Positions 1 through 9,503 of a DNA stretch of 64,000 nucleotides are shown here, in pieces. The translations under genes and the position numbers were made by a program. The notes beneath the pieces were generated by a model. The model worked only from the letters and a program-made list of their open reading frames with translations. It was not told the origin of the DNA and ran no database searches. The DNA lies in NCBI RefSeq assembly GCF_002860205.1, contig NZ_PGVB01000013.1, positions 1-64,000 of the forward strand. Direction: 5' to 3'. The stretch's first letter is position 1. Each line of letters starts with the position of its first letter. The DNA is from Bacillus sp. T33-2 (GTDB taxonomy: Bacteria; Bacillota; Bacilli; Bacillales; Cytobacillaceae).

Positions 1-12
1 CAACTTGCGAGG

Positions 13-31
13 AAGACCGTGAGGTCTTTTG
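13..31 (+). terminator. Short hairpin with T-run, possible terminator of an upstream gene
   Basis: A 6-bp stem (AAGACC/GGTCTT) with a GTGA loop is followed by TTTT. It could end a gene lying left of the window. The stem is short, so this is tentative. Confidence 0.3.
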
Positions 32-79
32 AGCAAAGGGTAGACTTTCAATTAAAGTTTAGTAAACGAATATTAATAC

Positions 80-152
80 GGCTCGGTAGCTCAGTCGGTA
101 GAGCAAAGGACTGAAAATCCTTGTGTCGGCGGTTCGATTCCGTCCCGAGCCA
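80..152 (+). tRNA. trnF: tRNA-Phe (GAA)
   Basis: The 73-nt cloverleaf is complete. The acceptor stem GGCTCGG pairs with CCGAGCC, followed by discriminator A. The D-arm is GCTC/GAGC, the anticodon stem AAGGA/TCCTT carries loop CTGAAAA with anticodon GAA at 113-115, and the T-arm contains GGTTCGATTCC. The 3' CCA is not encoded (ATCA follows), so it must be added after transcription. The sequence closely matches Bacillus tRNA-Phe. Confidence 0.97.
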
Positions 153-159
153 TCAAAAA

Positions 160-195
160 GGGAGCATGTACTAAGGTACGTGCTCTCTTTTTTTT
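160..195 (+). terminator. Rho-independent terminator of tRNA-Phe
   Basis: A 12-bp stem starting GGGAGCATGTAC with a TAAG loop and its complement is followed by an 8-T run. It lies 7 nt after the tRNA and would end that transcript. Its T-run abuts the WalR-type box. Confidence 0.9.
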
Positions 196-211
196 GTTAC
201 ATAAATGTAAT
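195..211 (+). promoter_or_regulatory. WalR-type binding site
   Basis: TGTTAC-ATAAA-TGTAAT matches the WalR consensus TGTWAH-N5-TGTWAH at every defined position. It lies about 335 nt upstream of the M23 peptidase start, with a candidate promoter in between. WalR is known to control cell wall hydrolases in Bacillus, which fits the downstream gene. The long distance to the start codon leaves the functional assignment open. Confidence 0.55.
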
Positions 212-299
212 ATTAAACCTTATTACCTATTAACCTCATTGAAATATTAAAAAATAGGTGGAACCGGCCTAAATACTAGCCAAAAGTAATAGAATATCT

Positions 300-328
300 T
301 TGATATAACTGGATTTTCGGACTATTTA
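300..328 (+). promoter_or_regulatory. Candidate sigma-A promoter for the M23 peptidase gene
   Basis: TTGATA and TATTTA are separated by 17 nt. It lies between the WalR-type box and the peptidase gene. A second weaker candidate (TTTTCA-N18-TATAAA, 441-470) lies closer to the gene. Apart from these sites and the WalR box, the 393-nt stretch between the tRNA and the gene shows nothing recognisable. Confidence 0.35.
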
Positions 329-545
329 TCATCTATAGAATGAGTCGAAATATCCAATATCAATTTCCATGTAGCTGACAAAAAACGTAATAAAATGTCA
401 GGTATTATACATTTTTGTTACATTACAAAGACCAATCATCTTTTCAATAAATGATATGGTAAAGTATAAAGGTATTGTTTTATCGAAAATATTAGTCTAT
501 TAGTACTAGCCTATAATGGGTTTCCGGATTGTGGGAGGATTATTC

Positions 546-2021
546 ATGGAGAATTTGAAAAAGAAGCTGTCCAGATTTTCGGGCAAATCATCATTTCAAA
601 TGAAGCCAGTGATCAAGAAAGCGGTAATCACTGCATTTGCCGTATCCGCGTTGTCGTTTGGTGCAGGGGATGTAACACTTGCTGCTGACTCTAACTTAAC
701 TACTGTTTATTATGTATATGCAAATGATAAATTTATCGGCACTGTATCGGACAAAGCGAAAATTGAAAAGCTGGTTCAAGAAAAAATCGATGGAATGAAA
801 GAGGAATTCAAAGATTTAAATTTGTCCCTCGATTCTGACGTGAATTTTGTACCGGAACAGGTATTTCGCTCCGCTGCTGGTGTGAACACAGATCAGGTAG
901 CAAAAGTGCTTGATGAACAATTTAACGTACAGGCAGAGGCGGTGTCACTGGTCATTGACGGCGAAACCGTTGCCCACCTGAAAGACCCGGCTGCGGCGGA
1001 ATCTGTTATCAATCAACTTAAGCTGCAATTTGTTTCCCAGGAGCAATTAACTGAAATTGAAACAAGAAAGAATAACCCTAATCTATCTTTACCACAATTA
1101 CAAGAAAACGAAACTCGCATATTAGACGTAAGGCTCTCGAAAAAGGTTTCATTTTCTGAAGAAAAAATTGATCCAAAACAAGTTTTAACCATTGAAGAAG
1201 CGGTTAATCTGCTCAAAAAAGGCACTTTGGAAGAGAAAAAATACAAAGTAAAAGAAGGAGACGTGCTTGGAGGAATCGCAGACGCCCATGGCTTGCAGGT
1301 TGCCGAGCTGATCTCTTTAAATCCTGGACTCACTGAAGATACTGTTCTAAAAATAGACCAGGAAGTAAATGTAACAGTCCTGGAGCCTTTTGTTGATGTA
1401 GTAGTAGATGAAGAGATTTATCAAAAGGAAGCCATTGCCTTCCAAAAAGAAATAGTAACCGATTCTTCAATGTTTAAAGATGACACAAAGGTTCAACAGG
1501 CAGGCCAAAATGGGATAAATGGGGTAACCTATCAGGTCTCAAAGCAGAATGGAATTGTTATCCAAAAACAGGCTGTTAAATCAGATGTTCTGCAGGAGCC
1601 AGTAAAAGAAATTGTCATTAAAGGAACAAAAGTAATGCCATCAAGGGGGGAAGGGTCGTTTGTATGGCCAGCGTCCGGCGGGTATGTATCAAGCCATATG
1701 GGTTATCGCTGGGGCAGGCAGCATAAAGGGATCGATATCGCCAGACCAAGCAATTACACGATCAAAGCAGCTGATAATGGAGTTGTTGTTTCAGCCGGAT
1801 GGGATGGCGGATATGGAAATAAAGTCATCATTGACCACCAAAACGGTTACCGGACAGTTTATGCCCACCTTGCTTCAATGAATGTAAGCCCGGGTCAGAC
1901 GGTGCCTCGCGGATCACAAATTGGGGTTATGGGAGCGACCGGTGATTCAACAGGGGTCCACTTGCATTTTGAAGTGTATAAAAACGGAAGTCTTGTTGAT
2001 CCTATTACAGTTCTCCGATAA
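546..2021 (+). CDS. Secreted LysM-G5-M23 family peptidoglycan endopeptidase
   Basis: This is a probable cell wall hydrolase acting outside the membrane. From the chosen start it has 491 residues: a basic N-terminus and hydrophobic signal/anchor segment ending around VTLAADSN, a long alpha/beta region, a LysM domain (starting KYKVKEGDVLGGIADAHG, around residue 232), a G5-like domain, and a C-terminal M23 domain with the zinc motifs HKGIDI and HLHFE. GGGAGG at 533-538 sits 7 nt before ATG 546, so the upstream ATG at 516 was rejected. It lies just upstream of walRK and has a WalR-type box, suggesting WalRK control. The family cleaves peptide cross-links; the exact bond cannot be told from sequence. 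Confidence 0.92.
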   Translation: MENLKKKLSRFSGKSSFQMKPVIKKAVITAFAVSALSFGAGDVTLAADSNLTTVYYVYANDKFIGTVSDKAKIEKLVQEKIDGMKEEFKDLNLSLDSDVNFVPEQVFRSAAGVNTDQVAKVLDEQFNVQAEAVSLVIDGETVAHLKDPAAAESVINQLKLQFVSQEQLTEIETRKNNPNLSLPQLQENETRILDVRLSKKVSFSEEKIDPKQVLTIEEAVNLLKKGTLEEKKYKVKEGDVLGGIADAHGLQVAELISLNPGLTEDTVLKIDQEVNVTVLEPFVDVVVDEEIYQKEAIAFQKEIVTDSSMFKDDTKVQQAGQNGINGVTYQVSKQNGIVIQKQAVKSDVLQEPVKEIVIKGTKVMPSRGEGSFVWPASGGYVSSHMGYRWGRQHKGIDIARPSNYTIKAADNGVVVSAGWDGGYGNKVIIDHQNGYRTVYAHLASMNVSPGQTVPRGSQIGVMGATGDSTGVHLHFEVYKNGSLVDPITVLR

Positions 2022-2044
2022 AGGTTTAACGAATAATAAATGAA

Positions 2045-2074
2045 AGTCTCTAGGAAAAATCTAGAGGCTTTTTT
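2045..2074 (+). terminator. Rho-independent terminator after the M23 peptidase gene
   Basis: A 9-bp stem (AGTCTCTAG/CTAGAGGCT, one G-U pair) with a 7-nt loop is followed by TTTTTT. It separates the peptidase from the wal operon. Confidence 0.88.
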
Positions 2075-2244
2075 ATTATCCGTACGCTGCGCAATTGCTA
2101 TAAGTGGATAAATTCCGTGAATCAGGCTTTGAAGTTGAAAAAAGCATCCAGCTTTTTGTTCTATACCACAATTATTATTTCCAGCCCGGCTATAACAGAT
2201 GAATTAACTTTTATATCATGTTAAAGTAAAGATATATCATACAA

Positions 2245-2272
2245 TTGTACACTTCCACGTTTTAGATAGAAT
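2245..2272 (+). promoter_or_regulatory. Candidate promoter of the wal operon
   Basis: TTGTAC and TAGAAT are separated by 16 nt and lie 29 nt upstream of the walR start. The -10 matches 5 of 6 consensus positions; the -35 is weak. Confidence 0.45.
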
Positions 2273-2300
2273 ACAAAGCATTAATTAAAGGAGAAAAGGT

Positions 2301-3011
2301 ATGGAGAAAAAGATCCTTGTAGTGGATGACGAAAAACCAATTGCAGACATTCTGCAATTCAATTTAAAAAAAGAGGGCTACGATGTATATTGTGCCTATG
2401 ATGGCAATCAGGCGATCGAAATGGTAGAAGAGATCCAGCCGGATTTAATCCTGCTGGATATTATGCTTCCTCTAAGAGATGGCATGGAAGTTTGCAGGGA
2501 AGTCCGTAAAAAATACGAAATGCCGATCATCATGCTCACAGCAAAGGATTCAGAAATTGATAAGGTGCTTGGCCTCGAACTTGGCGCTGACGACTATGTG
2601 ACCAAGCCATTCAGCACGAGAGAACTGATTGCACGGGTGAAGGCAAACCTCCGCCGCCATCAGCAAATAGCTGCAGTGCCTGGTGAAGGTGAGGAGTCCA
2701 ATGAGATTTCAATTGGAACCCTTACAATCCACCCGGATGCCTACGTAGTTTCAAAACGCGGTGAAACGATTGAGTTGACTCATCGGGAATTTGAACTTCT
2801 TCATTATTTAGCCAAGCATATTGGGCAAGTCATGACAAGGGAACATCTCCTGCAAACAGTTTGGGGATATGACTATTACGGCGATGTGCGTACAGTCGAT
2901 GTAACCGTAAGGCGCCTTAGGGAAAAAATCGAGGATAACCCGAGCCACCCGACATGGATTGTGACGCGCAGAGGAGTAGGCTATTATTTAAGGAATTCGG
3001 ATCAGGAGTAA
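2301..3011 (+). CDS. walR: Essential response regulator WalR
   Basis: This is an OmpR/PhoB-family DNA-binding response regulator of 236 residues. The receiver domain has the acidic pair D9/D10, phosphoacceptor D53 (LLDIMLP) and K102 (TKPF). The C-terminal winged helix runs from about 133 to 230 and includes [16 protein letters not shown]. WalR controls autolysin and cell wall genes in response to its kinase WalK. AAAGGAG precedes ATG by 7 nt. It is the first gene of the walRKHIJ operon, followed by walK after 9 nt. Length and gene order match B. subtilis YycF. Confidence 0.98.
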   Translation: MEKKILVVDDEKPIADILQFNLKKEGYDVYCAYDGNQAIEMVEEIQPDLILLDIMLPLRDGMEVCREVRKKYEMPIIMLTAKDSEIDKVLGLELGADDYVTKPFSTRELIARVKANLRRHQQIAAVPGEGEESNEISIGTLTIHPDAYVVSKRGETIELTHREFELLHYLAKHIGQVMTREHLLQTVWGYDYYGDVRTVDVTVRRLREKIEDNPSHPTWIVTRRGVGYYLRNSDQE

Positions 3012-3020
3012 AAATATAGA

Positions 3021-4841
3021 ATGAAAAAGGTTGGTTTTTTTCGCTCGATACATCTTAAGTTTGTGATCATCTATGTGCTCCTTATCCTCGTTGCGATGCA
3101 GATTATCGGCGTATATTTTGTCAGAAAATTGGAAGATACACTACTATCCAACTATCAGACATCCCTCACACAACGTGTAAATATGCTTGTGTACGACATA
3201 GAAGAAGAAATGGTAAAGGAACGTGGCAAGGAAGACCCACCATTGGACGTAGCTATTCGAAAAATCCTGCAAGACTATAAAGGTTCCGATATATCGGAAT
3301 TACGGGTGATTGATGGTGCAAGCTTTAAAATTATCGCATCATCTGATAACCAGTCGATTGAAGGCCAGAGGACAACTGAATTGAAAATCAAGCGCACGAT
3401 TGTGCTTGAAAAGGAAGAGGGCGAAAGTCAGATTGACCCGAAAACAGGCCGCAGGGTTTGGGTCCAATTGACCCCAATTAAATCAAAAGGTGAAGTTATC
3501 GGTGCCGTTTATCTTGTCGCGAAAGTAGAAAATATATTTTCCCAAATGAAGGATATCAATAAAATCCTTGCCAGTGGTACAGCAATCGCTCTCGTGCTTA
3601 CGGCGGTTCTTGGCGTTCTTTTGGCCCAGACGATCACCAGGCCGATTGCAGATATGAGGAAGCAGGCGCTTGCCATGACAAGGGGAAATTTCTCCCGTAA
3701 GGTAAAAGTGTACGGATATGATGAAATCGGGCAGCTGGCGATTACGTTTAATAACCTGACAAAGAAACTGCAGGAAGCACAGGCAACTACCGAAGGTGAA
3801 AAACGGAAATTATCATCAGTGATATCATATATGACCGATGGAGTCATTGCGACTGACCGGAAAGGCCGGGTCATCCTTATTAACGATCCTGCAGCCCAGA
3901 TGTTGAATGTTTCACGTGAAACAGTCCTTTCACAGCCGATTATTTCGGTTTTAGGATTGGAAGAAGATTATACGTTCGATGATTTGCTGCAGGAAAAAGA
4001 ATCGGTAATTTTGGATTATAGTTCAAAAAAGAAGCATTTCATCTTAAGGGCAAATTTCTCGGTCATTCAAAAAGACAGTGGATTTGTCAATGGTTTAATT
4101 GCAGTTCTGCATGATATTACTGAACAGGAAAAGATAGATTCGGAAAGGCGCGAATTTGTGGCGAACGTGTCTCATGAATTGCGGACTCCGCTCACAACGA
4201 TGAAAAGCTATCTTGAAGCACTCGCAGAAGGGGCCTGGAAGGATGAAGACATAGCACCCAACTTTCTGCAAATTACCCAGAATGAAACTGAAAGAATGAT
4301 TCGGCTTGTAAACGATTTGCTTCAGCTTTCAAAAATGGACAGCAAAGATTACCGCCTCTCGAAGGAATGGGTTGATTTCGGAGTGTTTTTCCACAGGATT
4401 ATCGACCGTTTTGAACTGACAAAGAACCAGAATGTGACCTTTATCCGCAAGCTTCCAGAAGACTCCCTTTTAGTAGAAATCGATGAAGATAAAATTACTC
4501 AGATATTGGACAATATAATATCCAATGCCATGAAATATTCACCTGAAGGCGGCCGGATTACCTTTAAGATGTCTGTACATGAAGACCATATTTTGGTTAG
4601 TGTATCTGATGAAGGAGTTGGAATTCCGAAAGAAAACATTAAAAAGGTGTTTGACCGCTTTTATCGCGTTGATAAAGCAAGGACGCGAAAACTTGGCGGA
4701 ACAGGGCTTGGCCTCGCGATAGCAAAAGAAATGGTGAATGCCCACGATGGGGAGATTTGGGCCGAAAGTATCGAAGGTAAAGGGACAGAAATCTTTTTCA
4801 CCCTCCCATATGATCCTGTGGCGGAGGATGATTGGTCATGA
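3021..4841 (+). CDS. walK: Sensor histidine kinase WalK
   Basis: This 606-residue membrane kinase phosphorylates WalR. An N-terminal transmembrane helix (about 12-34), an extracytoplasmic Cache/PAS-like domain and a second helix (about 183-203) are followed by HAMP, PAS, HisKA with phosphoacceptor H385 in NVSHELRTPL, and an HATPase domain with N-box ILDNIISNAMKYSPEG, DEGVGIP and GTGLGLAI. All catalytic motifs are intact. Its stop overlaps the walH start (ATGA), indicating translational coupling. Confidence 0.98.
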   Translation: MKKVGFFRSIHLKFVIIYVLLILVAMQIIGVYFVRKLEDTLLSNYQTSLTQRVNMLVYDIEEEMVKERGKEDPPLDVAIRKILQDYKGSDISELRVIDGASFKIIASSDNQSIEGQRTTELKIKRTIVLEKEEGESQIDPKTGRRVWVQLTPIKSKGEVIGAVYLVAKVENIFSQMKDINKILASGTAIALVLTAVLGVLLAQTITRPIADMRKQALAMTRGNFSRKVKVYGYDEIGQLAITFNNLTKKLQEAQATTEGEKRKLSSVISYMTDGVIATDRKGRVILINDPAAQMLNVSRETVLSQPIISVLGLEEDYTFDDLLQEKESVILDYSSKKKHFILRANFSVIQKDSGFVNGLIAVLHDITEQEKIDSERREFVANVSHELRTPLTTMKSYLEALAEGAWKDEDIAPNFLQITQNETERMIRLVNDLLQLSKMDSKDYRLSKEWVDFGVFFHRIIDRFELTKNQNVTFIRKLPEDSLLVEIDEDKITQILDNIISNAMKYSPEGGRITFKMSVHEDHILVSVSDEGVGIPKENIKKVFDRFYRVDKARTRKLGGTGLGLAIAKEMVNAHDGEIWAESIEGKGTEIFFTLPYDPVAEDDWS

Positions 4842-6154
4842 CATATGAAAATATTAAAACCGCACTGTTAACGGTTCTGGTAGCTTTAAGCGGAGCCCTC
4901 ACATGGGGGATTTGGACTTTTCAGCCGAATCTCGAAACGATGGAAAATGCAGATACCGTGAATGAAGTCGCGTTGAGTTCGAAACAGGAATTAAAGAAAG
5001 TTGTTAAGCCCCATCAAGTCATCTACCATTACCAGGGGAATGATTATGGGACAATGAATAATAATGATTTGGACAGAGTCATCAACGAGCTGGACAAATG
5101 GAAGTTTTACGACGTAAGAAATTATTCTGACAGGATGGCCGAGTTTAATGAAAAAGTTGGCCGTGAAGGAATGGCTGAAATCATTTTTCCAGATGACATT
5201 CCAGTAGAATTGTACCAGAAAGTATTGAATTTTGATGATAAAGAGCTTCCGAGATTTGAGTTTGACCGAATCCTGATTAACGTCCACACCTCAGGCAAGC
5301 AGGAAGGGGAAGTCTATTTTCTTTCATCCAAAGCGAAGCAGGCCTATATTTGCCACGTAAACCCTGCATTTATTAATGAATTTAATAACGAAATATACCA
5401 TAATGCGGATGAACTGCCCCAGTATTTCCAGCATCAGTTGAAAAATGGCAGAGTGGTCTATCTGCCTGAAGAGAAAATAGAGATGGCCCAGTATAAATAC
5501 CGTACTGTTCAGCTTGATTCTGAGCAGTTAAAAAATGCTCTGTTTAAAGATCCGAGATTTGTGCAAAAAAGCTACAGTTCAGGTATAGAGGAGTACACCG
5601 ACGATACAAGCAAAATGACTGTGAACACCAACATCAATATGATCGAGTATATCAATCCTCTAAGTGACAAAGAATCTGTGTCAGCGACCAGCAATGCAGT
5701 ACAGAAAAGCATCGATTTTGTCAATGGCCACAGTGGATGGACCGGCTTATACAGATTTGCCGACAGGGATGATTCTGACAGGGCTGTGACCTTCCGTTTA
5801 TACAGCAAGGATGGCTACCCTGTTTTTAATCCGATTGGCATGTCAGAAATCAAACAGGTTTGGGGACAGACAGAAATTAATAAGTACACCCGTCCCGGGT
5901 TCCAATTACAGCTTCAACTCGATACAGCTGAGGAAACAATCATGTCCGGCCGCGAAATCCTGGAAATGCTTGGACAACAGAAAGACATTAAACCAGAGTA
6001 CCTGGATGATCTTACTCCCGGATACTACATGAGGCAGGATTCTGACAATCCTTCGCTCATCATTCTTGAGCCTGGCTGGTTCTATTCGTATAATAACCAA
6101 TGGAATGAGCTTACAACGGACGGGACAGGAGGGGCGAAAAGTGGATTGGAGTAA
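4838..6154 (+). CDS. walH: WalRK regulatory protein WalH (YycH)
   Basis: This is a single-pass membrane protein of 438 residues with one N-terminal helix (about residues 8-25) and a large extracytoplasmic domain. With WalI it modulates WalK; in B. subtilis the pair holds WalK activity down, while in S. aureus the equivalents stimulate it. ATG 4838 overlaps the walK stop as ATGA and has GGAGG 10 nt upstream; the in-frame TTG at 4832 is too close to the RBS. Gene position and the YycH-like C-terminal sequence support the call. Confidence 0.95.
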   Translation: MTYENIKTALLTVLVALSGALTWGIWTFQPNLETMENADTVNEVALSSKQELKKVVKPHQVIYHYQGNDYGTMNNNDLDRVINELDKWKFYDVRNYSDRMAEFNEKVGREGMAEIIFPDDIPVELYQKVLNFDDKELPRFEFDRILINVHTSGKQEGEVYFLSSKAKQAYICHVNPAFINEFNNEIYHNADELPQYFQHQLKNGRVVYLPEEKIEMAQYKYRTVQLDSEQLKNALFKDPRFVQKSYSSGIEEYTDDTSKMTVNTNINMIEYINPLSDKESVSATSNAVQKSIDFVNGHSGWTGLYRFADRDDSDRAVTFRLYSKDGYPVFNPIGMSEIKQVWGQTEINKYTRPGFQLQLQLDTAEETIMSGREILEMLGQQKDIKPEYLDDLTPGYYMRQDSDNPSLIILEPGWFYSYNNQWNELTTDGTGGAKSGLE

Positions 6155-6938
6155 AATCAAAACCATTTTCATCTTGACGTTTCTCCTGCTGGATATTTAT
6201 CTGGTCTTTCAATTCATGAATACGAGAAACTCAGCAAAATACGAATTTATAAAAGAAGCTCCTTTAGAAGAGAAGTTGAAAAATGATGAAATCACGTATG
6301 AAGAGCTGCCAAAAGTAATTCCTAAGGAAAGGTATGTCAGTGTCAAACCCAAAGTTTTTACCGAGGACGACATTAAGGGACCGACAGGCAGCCCGTCAAT
6401 CCTTGCGAATGGAACGATTCTGAGGGTTGAATTGGACAAGCCAGTAAAATTGAGCAGTAAATTTGATGAGTCCGAATTCAACAGTTCATTTGTAAAGGAT
6501 GAAGTTCCTTATGGTGACCAATACCGATTCTGGGAAATAAACGAGAAGGACAAGCAAATTACGTATTTCCAGTATTACCGAAATAAAGTACTGTACAAAA
6601 ATGCGAATGGCCAAATTACCTTTTATTTGAATGATAAAAATGAATTGGTATATTATGAGCAAACTTATCTGGAAGTGGTCGAAGAACTGTCTGAAAAACA
6701 GGAGGTTTTGCCTCCATTAAGGGCAATAGAAACGTTATTTAATAAAGATTTATTAAAGCCAAAAAGTGAAATTACACATATAGAGCTTGGGTATTCGACG
6801 CTTGTGCAAATCACTGGTTCACAGGTTTTGGCACCGACGTGGAGATTTGTCATTAACGGTGAAAAAAGCTTGTTTGTTAATGCATTTGAAGGCCATGTGA
6901 TCCCACTTGATGATGAAGAAAAACAAGTAACGGAGTGA
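6141..6938 (+). CDS. walI: WalRK regulatory protein WalI (YycI)
   Basis: This protein of about 265 residues has one N-terminal transmembrane helix ([18 protein letters not shown]) and an extracytoplasmic YycI domain. It acts together with WalH on WalK. The start is GTG 6141, preceded by GGAGGGG at 6128-6134, and the gene overlaps walH by 14 nt. Upstream in-frame ATG codons lie inside walH without a ribosome binding site. It ends 4 nt before walJ. Confidence 0.95.
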   Translation: MDWSKIKTIFILTFLLLDIYLVFQFMNTRNSAKYEFIKEAPLEEKLKNDEITYEELPKVIPKERYVSVKPKVFTEDDIKGPTGSPSILANGTILRVELDKPVKLSSKFDESEFNSSFVKDEVPYGDQYRFWEINEKDKQITYFQYYRNKVLYKNANGQITFYLNDKNELVYYEQTYLEVVEELSEKQEVLPPLRAIETLFNKDLLKPKSEITHIELGYSTLVQITGSQVLAPTWRFVINGEKSLFVNAFEGHVIPLDDEEKQVTE

Positions 6939-6942
6939 TGAT

Positions 6943-7737
6943 ATGTCGTTGCATTTTAGTGTACTCGCGAGCGGGAGTACTGGGAATGCGGTTTATGTAG
7001 AAACGGAGGACCACTCCTTTTTGGTGGATGCCGGTTTAAGCGGCAAGCAGATGGAAGCATTATTCCAGCAAATCGGCAGGGACATGAAGGATTTATCAGG
7101 TGTCCTTGTTACCCATGAACACAGTGACCATATAAAAGGAATCGGGGTCGTAGCCCGAAAATATAAATTGCCCATCTATGCCAACGAAAAAACGTGGCGG
7201 GCGATGGACGGCCTTATAGGTGAAATTGCTACTGAGCAAAAATTCAGTTTTGACATGGAAACTGTCAAAAGTTTTGGCTCCCTTGATATCGAATCGTTCG
7301 GAGTATCACATGATGCAGCTGAACCAATGTTTTATGCTTTTCACCATGCTGGAAGGAAATTGGTGCTGATCACCGATACCGGCTATGTCAGCGACCGGAT
7401 GAAAGGGATCATTTCAAATGCAGAAACTTATGTCTTTGAAAGCAACCATGATGTACAGATGCTCAGGATGGGACGGTATCCGTGGAATGTAAAACGCCGT
7501 ATTTTAAGCGACGTCGGGCATGTTTCCAATGAGGATGCGGCGATTGCCATGAGTGAAGTAGCCGGTGACCGGACGAAGCAGATTTACCTGGCTCACCTTA
7601 GCCTTGACAATAATATGAAAGACCTGGCAAGAATGTCTGTAGCACAGACACTTGAAAGCAGGGGGTTGATTGTGGGTGAGCAATTCAGCCTGTATGATAC
7701 AGACCCGAAAACACCCACCGCTCTTACCGCAGTTTAA
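6943..7737 (+). CDS. walJ: Metallo-beta-lactamase-fold exonuclease/hydrolase WalJ (YycJ)
   Basis: This cytoplasmic metallo-hydrolase has 264 residues. The metal-binding motif HEHSDH lies at residues 58-63, with further ligands in VSHDA, ITDTGY and the C-terminal LAHLS. The family carries 5'-3' exonuclease activity in some members, and walJ loss affects DNA replication/cell division coordination in streptococci; the role here is inferred from family and position. It is the last gene of the wal operon, followed by a terminator. Confidence 0.95.
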   Translation: MSLHFSVLASGSTGNAVYVETEDHSFLVDAGLSGKQMEALFQQIGRDMKDLSGVLVTHEHSDHIKGIGVVARKYKLPIYANEKTWRAMDGLIGEIATEQKFSFDMETVKSFGSLDIESFGVSHDAAEPMFYAFHHAGRKLVLITDTGYVSDRMKGIISNAETYVFESNHDVQMLRMGRYPWNVKRRILSDVGHVSNEDAAIAMSEVAGDRTKQIYLAHLSLDNNMKDLARMSVAQTLESRGLIVGEQFSLYDTDPKTPTALTAV

Positions 7738-7746
7738 TCAAAACAT

Positions 7747-7793
7747 AAAGGGAATAAAAGTTTTGCCTATGGCCATTCTTTCATTCCTTTTTT
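7747..7793 (+). terminator. Terminator of the wal operon
   Basis: An A-rich arm starting AAAGGGAATAAAAG pairs, with a few mismatches, with CTTTCATTCC plus the T-run at 7789-7793. The loop is about 17 nt. It lies 10 nt after walJ. Confidence 0.65.
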
Positions 7794-7936
7794 GTTATGT
7801 CCGGGATACGCGCGATTTTGCGAATATTTTTGTTCTGAAACGGTTTATTTAAAATTTTTAAGGCTACAGAGTATAATTAAGAGAGATAATGTTTGCTGAT
7901 TAGTTCAACTGTATCGACAGAAAGGATGGGTATACA

Positions 7937-9184
7937 TTGGGTTATTACGATCAAGACTATCAAAGCCGATATAAACCGCAAAAAGGGAACAGGGGCGGAT
8001 TTTTTCTTGCAAGCCTGGCAGGGGCGATTGTTGGAGTTCTTTTAATCATACTTGCCATTCCAACCCTGTCTGAATATGGTGTCCTGCCTTATAAAGTGGT
8101 GCCTGACAACAGCCTTCAGTCTGCTGATGGGCAAAATCAGGATGACAACAATGATGTTATACCTGGGGAAACGAGGAATGTCTCCGTTGATGTCTCTACC
8201 GGAGTAACGAAAGCTGTAGACAAAGCCGGGGAAGCGGTTGTTGGAATTACCAATATCCGCAGCGGCGGTTCAGGTTTCTGGTTTGAAAATGACGGCGGCA
8301 GACAGGCTGCCGGAAGTGGTTCAGGTGTTATATACAAGAAAGACGGCAACAAGGCCTTTGTGGTAACCAATCACCATGTGATAGAGGATGCAACAGATCT
8401 TGAAGTAAGCTTAAAGGACGGTACAAAAATTCCGGCGGAGCTGCGCGGCAGCGATCCATGGACAGACCTTGCCGTTCTTGAAATTCCAGCGGAAAAAGTG
8501 AAAACAGTGGCTGAATTCGGGGATTCAGATAAGCTGCGGGTTGGGGAGCCTGTCATTGCCATCGGGAATCCACTCGGAGCCACATTTTCGGGGTCAGTAA
8601 CACAAGGGATTATTTCCGGACTGGAACGTGCAATTCCTGTAGATATCAACCAGGATGGGGTACCTGACTGGCAGGCAGAAGTGCTTCAGACAGATGCCGC
8701 GATCAATCCGGGTAACAGCGGCGGGGCGTTAGTCAATATAGACGGGCAGCTAGTCGGCATCAACTCGATGAAGATTGCCCAGTCAGCGGTTGAAGGAATC
8801 GGTTTATCGATTCCAGTGAATTCAGCCCGCCCTATCATCAATGATTTAGAACAGTACGGTGAAGTAAAAAGGCCATACATGGGAGTGGATCTGTATTCAG
8901 TGAACGAGATCCCGGCCTATGCCCTCCAGGAAATAAAGCTGCCGAAAGACATCAATTATGGTGTGGCATTGCGGCGAGTAATGCCGAATTCGCCGGCTGA
9001 TAAAGCAGGTTTGAAGGAACTGGACGTAATCGTGGAAATGGACGGGGAGCAAATTAAGGATGCAGTCGATCTGAGAAAGCATCTTTACAATAAAAAGAAG
9101 GTCGGCGACAATATGCAGATCAAGTATTACCGCGATGGGAAACTGGAAGAAACCACATTGAAGCTTTCAGGAGAAATTTTTTAA
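7937..9184 (+). CDS. htrC: HtrA-family membrane-anchored serine protease HtrC
   Basis: This quality-control protease acts at the outer face of the membrane. Of 415 residues, about 22-42 form a transmembrane anchor, a Ser/Asp/Gly-rich linker follows, then a trypsin-like S1C domain with catalytic H147 (TNHHV), D177 (WTDLAV) and S261 (GNSGG), and one C-terminal PDZ domain (about 320-410). The start is TTG 7937 behind AAAGGATGGG. A TATAAT at 7872-7877 is the likely -10; no good -35 is visible. Position after walJ matches B. subtilis htrC (yyxA). Confidence 0.95.
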   Translation: MGYYDQDYQSRYKPQKGNRGGFFLASLAGAIVGVLLIILAIPTLSEYGVLPYKVVPDNSLQSADGQNQDDNNDVIPGETRNVSVDVSTGVTKAVDKAGEAVVGITNIRSGGSGFWFENDGGRQAAGSGSGVIYKKDGNKAFVVTNHHVIEDATDLEVSLKDGTKIPAELRGSDPWTDLAVLEIPAEKVKTVAEFGDSDKLRVGEPVIAIGNPLGATFSGSVTQGIISGLERAIPVDINQDGVPDWQAEVLQTDAAINPGNSGGALVNIDGQLVGINSMKIAQSAVEGIGLSIPVNSARPIINDLEQYGEVKRPYMGVDLYSVNEIPAYALQEIKLPKDINYGVALRRVMPNSPADKAGLKELDVIVEMDGEQIKDAVDLRKHLYNKKKVGDNMQIKYYRDGKLEETTLKLSGEIF

Positions 9185-9202
9185 ACAATTGTGGATAACC
9201 TA

Positions 9203-9234
9203 AACAGGAGGCTGAAAGGCTTTCCTGTTTTTTT
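9203..9234 (+). terminator. Terminator of htrC
   Basis: An AACAGG-containing stem pairs with CCTGTT around GAGGC/GGCTTT with a small TGAAA loop, followed by TTTTTTT. It lies 18 nt after the htrC stop. Confidence 0.85.
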
Positions 9235-9341
9235 ATGTTAAAATAAGCTGTGGATAAAGTATGTTACTGGCTTTTTCGCCTGAAAATCTTTATTATACGT
9301 CGGCCGCGGGCCGGTACAGTGATATGTAAGGAGTGTGCAAA

Positions 9342-9503
9342 ATGATTTATTGCTGCGAGGAACATGTTGAGGTTGCCTTGGATGAGGTCGTAGACGAATA
9401 CGAAACAGCCCCCAAGCTAACGAGAATAGATGCTGTGGAAAACAAACGTTCCACCTGTGGATACTGTGAACAACTTGCTGTATATATTGTAGCGAACGAG
9501 TGA
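9342..9503 (+). CDS. yyzF: Small CxxH/CxxC protein YyzF
   Basis: This 53-residue protein starts MIYCCEEHVEVALDEVV and has a second cysteine pair in STCGYCEQ. The paired CxxH and CxxC could bind zinc; the function is unknown. AAGGAGTG precedes ATG 9342 at a good distance. It occupies the same place between htrC and rlmH as yyzF in B. subtilis. Two DnaA-box-like 9-mers fall inside its coding sequence. Confidence 0.88.
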   Translation: MIYCCEEHVEVALDEVVDEYETAPKLTRIDAVENKRSTCGYCEQLAVYIVANE

